This document shows positions 31,568-43,834 of a DNA stretch of 64,000 nt, piece after piece. The notes under the pieces were generated by a model. That model was not told the DNA's origin. It did not search any database and worked only from the letters and a program-made list of their open reading frames with translations. Within the stretch, counting starts at the first letter, position 1. Every line of letters starts with the position of its first letter. The translations under genes and the position numbers were made by a program. The stretch is from Pseudofabraea citricarpa (lineage: Eukaryota; Ascomycota; Leotiomycetes; Helotiales; Dermateaceae). The stretch spans positions 62,001 through 126,000 of the forward strand of contig JAPWGK010000029.1 of NCBI GenBank assembly GCA_029641185.1, read 5' to 3'.

Positions 31568-33787
31568 ATGGCTAAATATACTACTTCGTCGAATATAGAT
31601 GAGCCGTCAGATTTGCAGTCATCTAATGAACCTCTTTTGAATTCCCTACCGTCCATCGACACTTTGACGGACGAATGGAAATACACAAGTACTAGCACTA
31701 AGGATGATGGAAATCCCTTTTCAAATCTTGAGGTCGCACAGCACTATCGTATTATATACGAAGAAGCCAAATATGAATGTCGCTGTTTCTTCGATCCTGA
31801 GCTAACCTGGGCTGTGGACGAGGAAAAACAACTTGTCCGCCATATTGACCGGCGCGTTTGTTTATGGGCCGTAGGTGGCTCGCAATTATTCTCTCTAAAA
31901 AATACTGACTTTTAAATGAGTGCATCATGTTCTTTGCACTTCAAATGGATCATGGCAATATCGTCCAAGCTGTTTCTGACAACATGTTGCAAGAGCTAAG
32001 CATGGATACCAATAGTGCGTATATTATAACTCTAAATCACTATTAGGAGGGGTATCTAATTAGCTGTAGACTACAATACTGGCAATACCATATTTACTGT
32101 GACTTTTGTCTGTGCTGAACTTCCTTCCCAGCTTGTGTCGAAGAAGATCGGCCCTGATCGTTGGATACCCACTCTAATTACTCTTTGGTCAATTGTTGGC
32201 ATGTCCCAGGCTATACTCAGCGGTAAGAAAGGCTTTTATGCTACAAGGGCTTTACTGGGCTTGCTACAGGTTAGTTGCACCATCTTCCGAGATATCCATG
32301 TATACTAAAATCAAAGTAGGGCGGCTTTGTCCCTGACATAGTTCTCTGGCTTTCTTACTTCTACACCAGCAGAGAACTTCCAATTCGGCTAAGGTAGAAC
32401 GCATCTTTGGAGTTCGAAGATCTCTTCATAACTAAAATTATATCTAGCTTATTTTGGTCCACTATATCTGCGACAGGAATCATCACTTCCTTTCTCGGAT
32501 TTGGCATGCTTCATATGCGAGGCGTGGCTGGATGGCCAGGATGGAGGTAAATTATCTCTGCAACAACGCTGATTGAATTGTTTTACTAACCTTTATGAAG
32601 ATGGGTTTTTCTTCTTCAAGGGTTCTTGACCTTTTTGATTGGACTAGGTTCCTACTTCATGATGCCTCCATCAATCGTACAGACGAAGGCGTGGTATCGA
32701 CCCAATGGCTGGTTTACTGATCGGCAGACCCGCATAGCAGTCAACCGCGTACTTCGAGACGATCCTTCAAAAGGTTTGTTTCTTTGATTACCGATATCGA
32801 AATTTTATTGAGTGAGAGCCATGGCTAATTTGAACTAGGTAATATGCACAACCGTCAGGCTATCACTCCACGACGCCTGTGGGAGACTCTGAAGGACTAT
32901 GATCTGTGGCCACTATATTTAATGGGGTTTCTTGCGGATATCCCTCCTAGCCCTCCAGCAAACTATCTTACTCTCATATTGAGAAATCTCGGGTTCAGTA
33001 CGGTACGTACCTACCAATCGTAGAAATTTCTGGCGGGAATAAAGTAAACGAAGACATTATACAGTTCTGATCATTGTTTAGTTTAACACGAGCCTCTTGG
33101 TCATTCCTTCAGCAGTCCTTCATGTTATGACACTACTTGCTATCACCTGGCTGAGTGAGCGCTTCAGTGAGCGCACATTCTTTGCCTCGGCTCAAAATAT
33201 CTGGACTCTGCCCTGTCTGCTCGCTCTTAGATTCTGGCCGGAGACCATGCAGAATGCTTGGGGAACATATACGCTGGTGACGATCCTACTCAGTTACCCC
33301 TACTCTCGCGCTATCATTGTGGGCTGGCTATCAAAGAATTCCAATAATGTTGGTACGCGTAGTGTGTCGGTCACAATATATAATAGTAAGCAAATCTACT
33401 TTTCAGATATAGATGAAGCTATTTCTCCAGCTGACTTGTGTACAGTCTTGGTTCAAGCCGGTGGGATATATGCAAACAATATCTACGTACAATCCGACAG
33501 TCCGGTCTACCGCAATGGTAACACGACACTAATCATCATCAACTCCATATGTCTCGCCCTGTTCCCCGTCACCAAGGTCTACTATATCTTACGAAATAAA
33601 CACCGGGATCAATTGTGGGCGAGTATGAGTCCTGAGGTCAGTAATAAATTTTGTTGCAGAAAGCTTCTTAATAACCCCGCAGAGCTTCTGAGAGGACATT
33701 AGCTAACAGTTGTAGGAACGTTACGAGTACTCCCGCTTTTCAAAAGCAACAGGTAGCAAGCGGGTAGATTTCAGGTTCTCACATTGA
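31568..33787 (+). CDS. MFS transporter, anion:cation symporter (allantoate/pantothenate permease-like) type
   Basis: Ten exons (31568-31870, 31921-32014, 32070-32269, 32320-32393, 32448-32546, 32601-32773, 32839-33002, 33082-33385, 33446-33636, 33716-33787) give 557 residues, all in phase. Seen: a hydrophilic N-terminus; DRRVCLWACIMFFALQMDHGNI (helix 1, D..N motif); FVCAELPSQLVSKKIGPDRWIP; RALLGLLQGGFVPDIVLWLSYFYTSRELPIRLS; then a loop with a YRP..WFTDR element; SKNSNNVGTRSVS and QAGGIYANNIY, classic for this subfamily. The intron at 33386-33445 is required to restore the YN..VQAGGI element. Substrate unknown. It is the third MFS gene near the RiPP precursor; it may import a nutrient or export a product. 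Confidence 0.88.
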
Positions 33788-34110
33788 TAACGTCTTACAG
33801 TTGCTTCCATTTTGTAAGAAGTTAGATGGAAAACAAGGTGGAGAGATGAGTAATTGAAATGTACTGTCCTACTTGCACCAGGAGTTGAGACTGCTAAGAT
33901 AATAAGAATCTAGAAGTTTAATCTATTTACTGGTATTATACACTTCATTTGTAATTGATTATTTGGGAAATTACCACTTTAATGACTGTATCCATTAAGA
34001 TAAAGCCCACTCTTTGCATAATACTACCTTGTATCCTAAGTACATTGCCCATCCTGCTCCACCACACTATAGATTTACACACCGAACATCCATCTGCATC
34101 CACCATTGTT
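33788..34110. other. Convergent intergenic region
   Basis: About 320 AT-rich bases between the MFS stop and the ABC transporter stop. Nothing recognised. Confidence 0.4.
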
Positions 34111-37100
34111 TTACGTAGTTCTTCCCTTATTCTCTACTTTCCACAAGTCCCCGAATCTTGAACCCTCTATCTGAACCAACTCGTTGGGTCTTCCCGTCTC
34201 CACAATCCTCCCCGCATCCATGACGACGACAGTATCAAAGTCTATGACCATGTCTAGGCGGTGGCTGACCATTACTACTGTATATCCCTTGAACTCCGCG
34301 CCAATTATTTTTTGCATCACCTTCTCTGTTTCCCTATCCACATTGGAGCTAAATTCATCCAAGAGCAAGACACCCCCATCACCGCTAACAGTTTTCTCCC
34401 CCAAAGCTGCCTCCCTGGCCTGCGATTGAGCTCTACGTCTTAAAATCGCGCGCGCAAGGCTGAAAAGCTGCTTCTGGCCCTGAGACAAGCTATCAGCAGT
34501 CATGGCGCCATTGAGACCACCGCTTTCGTCGACGATTGCCTGGAGGCCAACGAGTTTGAGCACGGTATTGCACTCAACCTCGGTCGACAGGCCCTGGGCG
34601 TCGAGATTGGATTGAAATGATGTGCCGTCCGGCAAGAAGACAGGGTCTTGAGGTACTGCGACGATACGTTGGCGGAGCGTGGAGCGGTCGATGAGATTCA
34701 AGGGCGTATTATCAATGGTGACATTCTCACGGCAAGACGAGAGAGGATCAAGAAGGCGAAGGATGAGCAGAATTACAGAGGATTTTCCACTATTTTAATG
34801 TAATATAAGTCAGCCGTGAAGATTTACCCAATGGATAGTAAATAAAATCAGGCCACTAACCTGCCAGTGCGACCACAAATAGAAACTTTTTCGCCAGCCG
34901 CTATAGATAAATTCAAGTCTGTAAGGGCGAGATGTGGAGAATCTTGCCTCTGGTTGCTCATGGTGCAAGAAGAGGGCATAGGACTCGCATCTTCCGTTTC
35001 CCTTTTTGGATTATTAGCATATGTGTATCTTGATATTCCATACCCGAATCTTACTCGTATGATGCCGATACACCTCTAATCTCGATGTCACCTCTCATTG
35101 GCCACTCTGGTGGAGGAACCACGTTCTCCCCTGGGAGATTCTCAAGCTTCACAGATTCACAGAAAGTCTTCAAACGACTCACAGCCCCCATAGAGGTCTC
35201 AGCAACAGTGTAGACTCGAATAAGAAATGCCAGTGAGTTCCCGAAAGTCATGAGTGTCACTAAACTGGCGCCGGCAAACCCGCTGCTCGAACGTAATTGT
35301 GTCGCCAGTGCGACTACGGTGGTTGCTAATGCTGCTACGACGAGTTGCAGTATGAACTGGAGCCAGCGTTGTATCATAGCTAGCAGATAAGCCGGCCTTT
35401 GTGAGTCGTCCAGGAGCTGGTTGTTAAGCGCAACAACCTCCTTATCCCACCCGAAGGCACGGATCGTGGTGACTCCCTTGATTGTGTCGATGAATTGTGA
35501 ACTATACTTTGTAAGTAATTAATGGTGGAATGCGGTACGATAAAAACGTACTAAAGTGGACTCTTAGCTTCAAGATCCAACAATCGTATTTGCCGTGATG
35601 TGCGAAGGTAGAACTTTTGCACCCAGTATAAAACGATAGCTAAAACGGGGAAGGTGATGATAAGATACACAGAGGACGTCGCTACGACGGCAGCCATACC
35701 AATACTAATGAAAAGCCTGTTGACAACATTAATCAGAGCTAGAGGAAGTTCTCCATCAATAAGATTCATGTCTTGTGAGAAGAGATTTGTTATAATCCCG
35801 GTATCAGTACTAGTGAAGAACTTCAGTGGAGCGTTCACAACTGTGCTAAGTGCTTCTTTGTGTAGTTTGGCACCTGATACTTGGATCATAGACTTGAAGC
35901 AGACCAAACAAATGCACAGAAGGCAGGCGAGTGTCGAAATCTGGAATAGAGCGTAGAGGCCGATGTAAAAGGAGCTGGAATGAGTTGGATTCATCGAACT
36001 AACATCTTCCGACCAAAATTTCAGCCAGATTGTAGTAAAGTTGGAAAAGAATCCCCATCCAATCCCAAATGCGATAAATAACACGAGCGAAATGGTATCG
36101 AGGCGTGAAAAATAATGGCGATAAACTGAAATATCTCCTGTCATCCGCTTTTTCTCGTCGCCGAAGTTGGGCGGAAGTGGTCCAGTTCCACTGATATTGG
36201 GTGATTTTGGATGAGTGGGTATTATCGAGTTCGTAGTTGGTGTATCATCTTGGACATGCGTATCTTCGTTCTCTTGAACTCCCAGGCTGTGCACGTATCC
36301 TTTGTTGGCCATTAGGTCAGCAAATGTTCCCTGCTCCTCGAGACTTCCGTCTGATCTAAGGGCTATTATATGATTTGCTGATGGTAAACGTTGAATAGCA
36401 TGGGTACACAGAATCGTCGTCACTCCTCGTCGACGTAGAAGACCTTGGGCGGAAAAGATATTGCGAAAGATAGACTCGGCAGTGTCAGCGTCTAAACCGC
36501 TCAAGACATCATCAAATACTAAAAAGTCTGAGTCAAGGTACAAGGCTCTAGCCAGGGCTACTCGTTGCTTTTGGCCGCCACTAAGTGTTATGCCATTACT
36601 ACCCACCTTTGTGTCGTCGCTTAGCATCAGAGATGCTAAATCTGGTTTTAACATCGTCGCTTCGAGGACTTCATCATACCGAGCTTGCTTGAATGGAGCG
36701 AACCCCACAATATTCTCTCGAATGGTTGAATTTGACAAGTATGGTGTTTGATCACAATAACCAATTATTAAATTATTCGAACTTATATGAACTTGTCCAC
36801 GTGCGAAGGGAGCTTCGCCGATGAGTGCTTTGCACAAAGTTGACTTGCCGGAAGCAACAGGCCCAACGACCATTGTGAGGCTCGATGCAGGGATTTCAAG
36901 GTCAATATGGGAGATAATAAATTTGTCTTCCTGCCAGCCAAAACTGCCATCCGAGATCTTCATCAGTGGTTCGGGCGCCGGGTCTTTTTCGGTGAGCACT
37001 TGTGTGATGTCTTTTTTTTGCCGTTCTGATGCTAACCTTCGAAAATCAAATCGTGACTCCTTCTCCAAGAATTTCTGAACCCGTTCCAGGCATGTAAATG

Positions 37101-38827
37101 TGGAAAGGAATGCAGGCATCATCTGAAGCAGCACACTCAAAGGCGTTGCTAGCAGCATTATATATGCAATAGCGGTGAAGATGGTCCTAATATCGAGCGT
37201 GTGAGATGCGAAGATGAACGTCACGACAGGAGAGATGCAAAGCGGAACATTGGCAATGACGGCAGCGATGGTGATGATGACCCGAAACCTTGAGGCTGTT
37301 TTCAGCTCATTGACACGCATGCTCTGGATAGACTCCTCCACAATCGTTGCTAGTCCAGAGATCTTGAGGTGCTTCATTTGTCTAATGACATTGGCTGTCA
37401 CCCCAACTCTTTTCTGAATCTTTTCCATCCACGCCTTTTGCCTAGAGCCAGTAAACTTCGATAGGACACTTGAAGACATTACACAACAAAGTACCACGAT
37501 CAGTGGTGCTACAGCTGCTGGGCCAATCTCGCGGTAGAGAAGCCATGAGGCTAAGCCCACCTGTATTGTATTCGCCCAAAATTCGTGGAGATTGAGGCCG
37601 CCCATGATAATACGTTCGATATCAGCACTCATTAAAGTGAGAGCGTCCATATCATCAGTGGCTGATAGCTTCGCTCCAACAATCTTCCTGTACACTGCAC
37701 CAGCTAGCACCCCTCGGATCATATACATGGCACGTTCTTGGAGATACCAATACAAGGCCCCGGAGAATGCTATCCCACTGTAGACTAAAAAGGTGGCACC
37801 AATTAAACCATATCCAATATTTTCGGCAAATTCTCCTTTTGTCTTTTGCAAATAATCCAGCAATAAATTGATCAAGAATGGTTGGCAAAACTGGAGTGCG
37901 GTCATGGCGATTCGCGGTCCAATTGGGAGTAGAAGTGGAATCGCCAGGGATTTTGCGAGAGTCTGAGCAAGACCATGTCGTCTCCGGTTTGATGGTGAGA
38001 TTTTATCGAAGGAATGGGATAATTTAGCCTGCAATTTTTCTGTAGCCATGCTCTGATCCAACGAAAATAGGTCGTCTAATGTCAGAGTCTTCCGATATCC
38101 CGTAAGGAATAGTCGATTCAGCCAGATGAATGCACCCAGATCGAATAAGCCACTAGTCTCTTCAGGACTATGCTCCTTTGCGTCCCAGCGAACCCATTTC
38201 ACCTTCTGTTGCGCTTCGAGCAACGCTGCGAGAAACTTCACAGCGACGGCAGTTGTGAATAATTTCGTAAAGACTTTTTCGTGACCAGTGGTAGAAGCTA
38301 GCCATAGAGTGCGAGTCTGAGCAGCATCCAGGAGGATAGAGAGGGATAAGAATGCAGTGAGGAGGATTGATGGTCGAGGTGATCGTGAGTGCTCCAAATG
38401 TGAAACAATAATCATACAAAGAGCGGTTGCGAAAGTCAAGGCCGAGGAGGAGACGAAGAAACTCTCGAACCTCCCCCCTATGATGCTGCTCAGAATGAGT
38501 AGGGATAGTTGAAGTGCTGAATATACACATATGAAGACCTAAAGGGAAAGCTTAGATTAGCAAATGTTCATTCGTACGCTTGCTTGGCGGCACGACACGA
38601 CGGGGCGGAAAACGCACTACTTTGGCAGGCCGCAGAAAATATCCGCCGACAATGGCTCGCCTATGGGCGAGATAGACAATCCGTGGAAGACAAAGCGCGA
38701 TGAAGATAGAGGCTGGGAGAATAGAGAAGAAGACTTGCTCAAATTTAATGGTAAAATCAAAGTTGTCCCGGCACCCCTGGACAGCGGGACCCAGAGACTG
38801 GTCGTTGGAGCATCTCGAGAAATCCAT
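34111..38827 (-). CDS. ABCC-type (MRP-like) full-length ABC transporter
   Basis: At least five exons, about 1,470 residues. Seen: N-terminal NDQSLGPAVQGCRDNFDFT, typical of fungal ABCC proteins; an extra N-terminal membrane region (TMD0), then TMD1; NBD1 with Walker A GPVASGKST, signature LSGGQKQR and Walker B FLVFDDVLSGLD; a linker; TMD2; NBD2 with Walker A GRTGSGKSS, which is completed across the last intron, signature LSQGQKQ and Walker B LLLDEFSSNVD. Introns follow RPAK, SPLY, SASYE and GRTG. NBD1 has Asp after the Walker B Asp, as usual for ABCC transporters with one degenerate site. Such proteins export organic anions and conjugates, so a sulfated or acidic peptide would fit. It marks the right side of the likely cluster. 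Confidence 0.92.
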
Positions 38828-40319
38828 TTTGATACTTTGACATCACCGATGAATGACCAGTAAGTGAAAGGGCCAATTCAAATTATATATAATGTTACGG
38901 CGACCGGCCGTTTTGGAGGGTAACGTAGGGTCATGGCAAGCAGGCAGATCAAAAGAAAAATAAACGTAAGGGTACTCATGTAACCTGTGCTGTTTTCGTC
39001 CATTGCATGCATATCGCATATTCGGGTGTGGCCAATAAAAGCCGTAGAGAGCGAAATCGTTAGCATCCTTGTAAATGATGCAACTGACACTTACTTCAGG
39101 AGGTGACTGTCACCTTCCAGCCTGAGGCCAAGACGCGTGTTACTTACCTACCTAGGTACCCATCTCATTAAATCTGACATAACTAGCCACAGCCACAGCC
39201 ACATGGACATGGCATCATGTGCAATTGCTTTTAAAACTCCAATTGATATACGTGGATGTAAATGCATTGCATATTGGAATAAATGAATTACTAACTCATG
39301 TTGCCTCTTTCGCTAAATAAATACAATAGATAGCCATTACTGCAAAGAACCAAAAGTAAGGGGAAAATATTAGTAGGTACGCTAATCGAAAAGTACCATT
39401 CTGTAAACTTTTGGCAAAAATTTAGCTTTTTGGCTACTGTATTCACTATGATGGAAAAGTAGGTCAACGTTATTTGCCTAGGTATACATACTAGTTTGTG
39501 TACTTATATCTAGGAAAGCGACTTTAAGCAAGATACCAAAGTATGTAAGGTTGAAGTTCCCAGACGCTCTCGCATATCTTGGCTGTCCTCCTTGCTACTA
39601 TTACAACATCTTGTCGAAATTTGATTAAGCGGGTTATGGCTCGACTTCATATATATGTTATAGACTCAGCTTAGTGATAAATTCTAAACACTGCTCTGGC
39701 TTATCATTTGCCACCTAATAGTTACAAACAAATGGCCGTTGCCATGATAGCCTATGTCTTTCTGCAATCTTTATTAAGCTTCAATATCCAATTCACAATA
39801 TCCTTCGAGGGCAGTATTTTCTGAGTAACTCAGGCTAAGATTAGACAAATTATCATCCTATTATGAGCTTTCATAATGACTGAGTCTGCAATTCGAATTC
39901 TAATCTCGATTTTTATGTAAAGCTCAAGCAGCTTCTATCTATGGCTTTAGGAGTTCATTGGTTTAACAGCGCTATCTTTGTACAAGTGACTCGGTGTGAA
40001 TCTAGAAGAGCCATTTCCGAGGGGTTCTCTCCGATATAAATCCGCTCATTCTTCGTTAGATAGTTGTGCTTTAATACATTACTAAGTGGTTAGAGCGTAC
40101 CCTTACTCTCTCTCTTTTGTTGCAACAAGGCAAACTCTGGCGGGATATCCGCTCGAGGCGCTGACTAACAACTTTCAAACTTCATCTATTACCAATATCA
40201 CATGATCTTCACATAGCTCGTCGCTTGTTGTCCCTCTCGGCCGAGATATCCGCTTGGGGATTTCTTATACGAAGTACTGTGCTCATATTCTGTACGTCAA
40301 AAAGAGCAACAAACTCAAA
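38828..40319. other. Divergent intergenic region at the probable cluster boundary
   Basis: About 1.5 kb between the ABC transporter and the thioesterase-like gene. Contains TTACCTACCTAGGTACC at about 39144-39160 and CCTAGGTATAC near 39478. No ORF with coding character. I place the right-hand border of the RiPP cluster around here. Confidence 0.45.
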
Positions 40320-41134
40320 ATGTCCGCAATTACCATCCCAGCAGTGCAAAAGCACACGGCTACCATAATCATGATCCACGGCCTTGGAGACAGCGGTTCT
40401 GGTTGGATCTGGTTAGCTGACCATTGGCGCAAGGAGAAGCAATTCGAGGATGTTAAATTCATTTTCCCCAATGCTCCAACAATTTCCGTTACAGTTACTG
40501 GTGGCCAACGTATGCCGGCATGGTTTGACATTGTCAGGCCCCGTGGCACAGTGAGTCACCTGCTTTCTTTGGAAGTCCTTCTGCCATATATTTACATACC
40601 TACCCATCAAAAGATCCAGAATTGATAGCTGACCTTTAATTTTTATTCCAGACACCTTTTACAGAACGGCGTGCTGATCAAGACGAAACAGGGACCCTGG
40701 AGTCCAAAGTTTATCTCCATGGTTTGATCAAGAGGGAAGTGGAAGCTGGTATTCCGGCCTCGCGTATCATCATAGGAGGCTTCTCTCAAGGTGGCGCTAT
40801 GTCTATCTTCTCCGGCATCACAGCTACCCAGAAACTCGGGGGGATCTTTGGCCTTTCTTGTTTTCTTCCGCTACATCTCATTCTCGATAAATCACTACCC
40901 AAGGACATTCCGAACCAAGATACACCCATCTTTATGGGCCATGGGGACCGTGATGCCATGGTGAAGTTGGACTGGGGACAAACATCTGTCGATGTTCTTC
41001 GAAAGCGAGGTTGGAACGTGCAGTTTAAGCTCTACCATGGCATGCAGCATGCCACTATCCCACAGGAGATTGAGGATATAAAGATGTTTATTCAATCCCG
41101 GCTAGAATCGTCACCTCATGATACAGTTCCGTGA
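40320..41134 (+). CDS. Acyl-protein thioesterase / carboxylesterase-like hydrolase
   Basis: Two exons (40320-40550, 40652-41134) give 237 residues. Seen: alpha/beta-hydrolase start ATIIMIHGLGDSGSGW (oxyanion loop); FIFPNAP; TGGQRMPAWFDI, the MP.WFD element; IIIGGFSQGGAM, the nucleophile elbow; PIFMGHGDRDAMV with the acid; YHGMQHATIPQEI with the catalytic His. This is the APT1/lysophospholipase II family, which removes palmitoyl or other acyl groups from proteins. All three catalytic residues are present, and length matches the family. Its acting on the neighbouring cluster is not suggested by anything specific. Confidence 0.92.
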
Positions 41135-41864
41135 CTAGTGGTGGTTGCCAGTTTTCTGGTTTTAGGGGTTTCTGTGATGATTTGTTTTGGTGCAAAGGGC
41201 ATGAGAAGAAAGAAACAAAAAAGACGCGTGTAAACAGCGGATAGAGCAATCAATATAGATTTAGTTCTGAAAGATTCGCAATCTCAGCTTTCCAGCCTTC
41301 TGTTCTCTAGCTGTGCTTTAGAAATCAGCTTTCATAATTATTATAGCACTTGATAAGAGACTTGTAAAGACATTACAAAAGTAGAATAATTCACATCCTC
41401 TTACACATCTCAATATGTTGGCATAACTTTGGGAGAGTATCAAGTTAGTAAGATGAGCGAGTCGTACCTACTTTTCAGCGACAGGCAAAAGTATATAAAA
41501 AACCACCTGCAAGAGTCAGACTCAGGAAACCACGCCTCGCAATAACTTTTCCGCGTCAGACAGAAGCATCAGAGCCAGCAGAAATCCTTTTGGCGCTTGG
41601 TTTCGCCGCCGGGCCCCGTTTTTTTCTACCTTCTCTTTCAATGTTGTTTTCAATGTTACTCTTGTTGCCAGTGTTACTGCTATTGTTATTTTCGAAGGAT
41701 CGGGAGGTAACAAGACATAAGACGGGAACGATCAGCTGACCTGCCAACGTAGTTAGGTTATTGAAAACAATCATCATATATTCCTTTATAATATTTTAAC
41801 TTTATACGGCTCTCCATCCCCTTCACATCCCTCTCCGATCCATTCCATTGTCTCGACATGAAAT
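41135..41864. other. Convergent intergenic region
   Basis: About 730 bases between converging genes, with no recognised feature. Confidence 0.4.
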
Positions 41865-42176
41865 TCAGCTCTCTCCCACTACCTTGCCCAGAATAACAAG
41901 CGGGCTAACATTGGCAAAGTTCTCGATATCGCCAAATAAAACATCAACCTCGTCTTTGACCTCCATGGCTTTCTTGAAAGCGTCGCTATTCTCCCAGGTC
42001 ATGAGGCACTGGGCACAGTATCCACTATCCCGCTCAACTTCAACAACCCGATAGCTCTTGAGTCCTCGCGGTGTCCAGGCTTTTGAGACAGTCGGCATGT
42101 GCTTCTCGAGGTAGTATGTCATGTCAAATTTGACGTCGACCGGAGCCGGGTAGAGGAGAGTGAGTTGGGCAGACAT
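41865..42176 (-). CDS. EthD-domain (dimeric alpha-beta barrel) small protein
   Basis: Single exon, 103 residues. Seen: LTLLYPAPVDVKFDMTYYLEKHMPTVSKAW, the EthD pattern in which a Tyr-containing strand is followed by HMP; a second strand with YCAQCLMTWENSDAFKKAM; and FANVSPLVILGKVV. EthD-domain proteins form dimeric alpha-beta barrels and take part in varied oxidations or cyclisations; many short fungal members are uncharacterised. The full domain is present and the length is typical. It is divergent from the epimerase gene at 42791. Confidence 0.88.
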   Translation of the reverse strand: MSAQLTLLYPAPVDVKFDMTYYLEKHMPTVSKAWTPRGLKSYRVVEVERDSGYCAQCLMTWENSDAFKKAMEVKDEVDVLFGDIENFANVSPLVILGKVVGES

Positions 42177-42790
42177 GGCGGAAGTTACTCTAGAGATATA
42201 ATGAGAATTTTGAAAGGTGAGAAATTGATTAGAGTGAGCTGAAGAGTATGCAAGAAAATAAATTTATGCAGGCGTTGTTCTTGCTGCTATGATTTCCAGT
42301 TTTTCGAATGATTATTTGATCTGCAACTAAACCAGTCTTTTCTAGAAAACTTATACTCCGTGTAGCTCTGCTATTACCCACATATTTACCTCATGCTGCT
42401 CCTCATGAATGCGTTTGTTTCCGCTCTTCCGCCAGCTTATAAATCCTAAAGCGGGAAGCCGAAAGTTCAGTGAGACATAAATGACAAGTCCGAAAAGTGA
42501 TCTCATTATGGGCTCATACTTGGTCTCTAGAGGATCTAAGACGACATAAATTAGTGCATTGGACTTAATTGGCTCACTTAAATTGAGATCATGTCATTAT
42601 GACTTGTTTAGTACTTTCTTTCTTTTTCTTTTTCCAGGCATAAATCGTTCTGTCCATCCGAGTTTAACGCCACTTATATTATCCATCATTATATATAAGA
42701 TTGAGATTTCCGCTGCCTTTTTCTGTACACTACGATATCCTATTTACTAAATCATCGCTCAAATTTGCACAAAGAAATCCTCGACACGAG
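42177..42790. promoter_or_regulatory. Divergent intergenic region
   Basis: About 610 bases between the EthD-type gene and the epimerase gene, with a pyrimidine-rich stretch (CTTTCTTTCTTTTTCTTTTTC, about 42615-42635). Holds both promoters. Confidence 0.4.
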
Positions 42791-43834
42791 ATGGCATTCG
42801 CAAAGAAAGTATTTCACATCGGACCGGGCTTCATTGGCACTGAGATTCTGGATCTGTTGTTAAAAGAGAAATACGATGTCACGGCACTCGTACGTAGCAG
42901 CTCATCTGCGGCCAAGCTGGAGAAAATTGGTGCTCGAGCTGTACAAGGGACCTTAGAAGATGAAGACCTGATCGAGGCTCATACCCTAGCAAGTGACGTG
43001 GTAATCCACACCGCAACTGCTGACGATATTCCTTCGGTCGAGACCATCCTCAGAGGGGTCAACCAGCGAGCTGTCAGTGGCAAAAAGACTATCTACATTC
43101 ATACTAGCGGTGCCAGTCTTCTGAGCGATTACAGCGAGGGCTCAGTGAAGAACGATTTTGTCTTTGATGACGAGAATCCTGGGGCCATTGATGCGCTTAA
43201 AGATAGTGCTCCTCATCGATTGAGTGACCTGCTCATCGTCCGAGCCAATAAGAAACTCGGCACTGCAGCCAAGTTGGCTATCATGATCCCTCCAGTTATC
43301 TATGGCGTCGGTTCTCGTGAGAATAGGTTGTCCATACAACTTCCCACTCTGGTGCGTTTCGCACTAAAACATGGTTATTCCGGGCATGTTGGTGCTGGGT
43401 TGCCTGTATGGGGCGAGGTTCATGTGAAGGATTTGGCACGAGGGTATATGGTACTGTTGCATTCGCTGGAGGCGGATCCAGAGTCAGCGCTGGAGAACCC
43501 ATACTTCTTTTGCGAGAACGGCAAGGAGCATTCCTGGAAAGAATTTTCGCAGGCGATTGGTCAAGCCCTGTACAAAGCAGGCAAGATCCAGGATCCTACA
43601 CCCAGGACTATCCCCAAAGAGCTTTATCCGGATCTGTTCGGGGACTACACACCTGTTGTCGTCGGTGCCAATTCGAGGAATAAGGCTAACCGGCTCCGAA
43701 ATCTAGGTTGGGAGGCAAGGGAGAAGGAGAGCACGGCGTCCTTGAACGATTACGAGCTTCCCATCATCTTGAATGAGAATGGGAGTTTCAACGGATATTT
43801 TGCCCCTGTCGCATCTGGGGCGACAGGAAAATAA
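42791..43834 (+). CDS. NAD(P)-binding epimerase/dehydratase-like protein (extended SDR)
   Basis: Single exon, 347 residues from the ATG of MAFAKK. Seen: Rossmann motif FHIGPGFIGTEIL with the glycine pattern; VTALVRS after beta-2; DVVIHTATADD; IYIHTSGASLL; IMIPPVIYGVG, the PxxxYG element of extended short-chain dehydrogenases; AGLPVWGEVHVKDLARGY; and NPYFFCENGKEHSWKEF. The usual YxxxK pair is not obvious, so this may be an atypical member. It resembles fungal NAD-dependent epimerase/dehydratase proteins of unknown substrate. A longer in-frame start at 42701 lacks support. Confidence 0.88.
   Translation: MAFAKKVFHIGPGFIGTEILDLLLKEKYDVTALVRSSSSAAKLEKIGARAVQGTLEDEDLIEAHTLASDVVIHTATADDIPSVETILRGVNQRAVSGKKTIYIHTSGASLLSDYSEGSVKNDFVFDDENPGAIDALKDSAPHRLSDLLIVRANKKLGTAAKLAIMIPPVIYGVGSRENRLSIQLPTLVRFALKHGYSGHVGAGLPVWGEVHVKDLARGYMVLLHSLEADPESALENPYFFCENGKEHSWKEFSQAIGQALYKAGKIQDPTPRTIPKELYPDLFGDYTPVVVGANSRNKANRLRNLGWEAREKESTASLNDYELPIILNENGSFNGYFAPVASGATGK

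Noticed and set aside
40085..40165. tRNA-like start (TGGTTAGAGCG)
   Set aside because: No matching acceptor stem, T-loop GTTCRA sequence or cloverleaf could be drawn.
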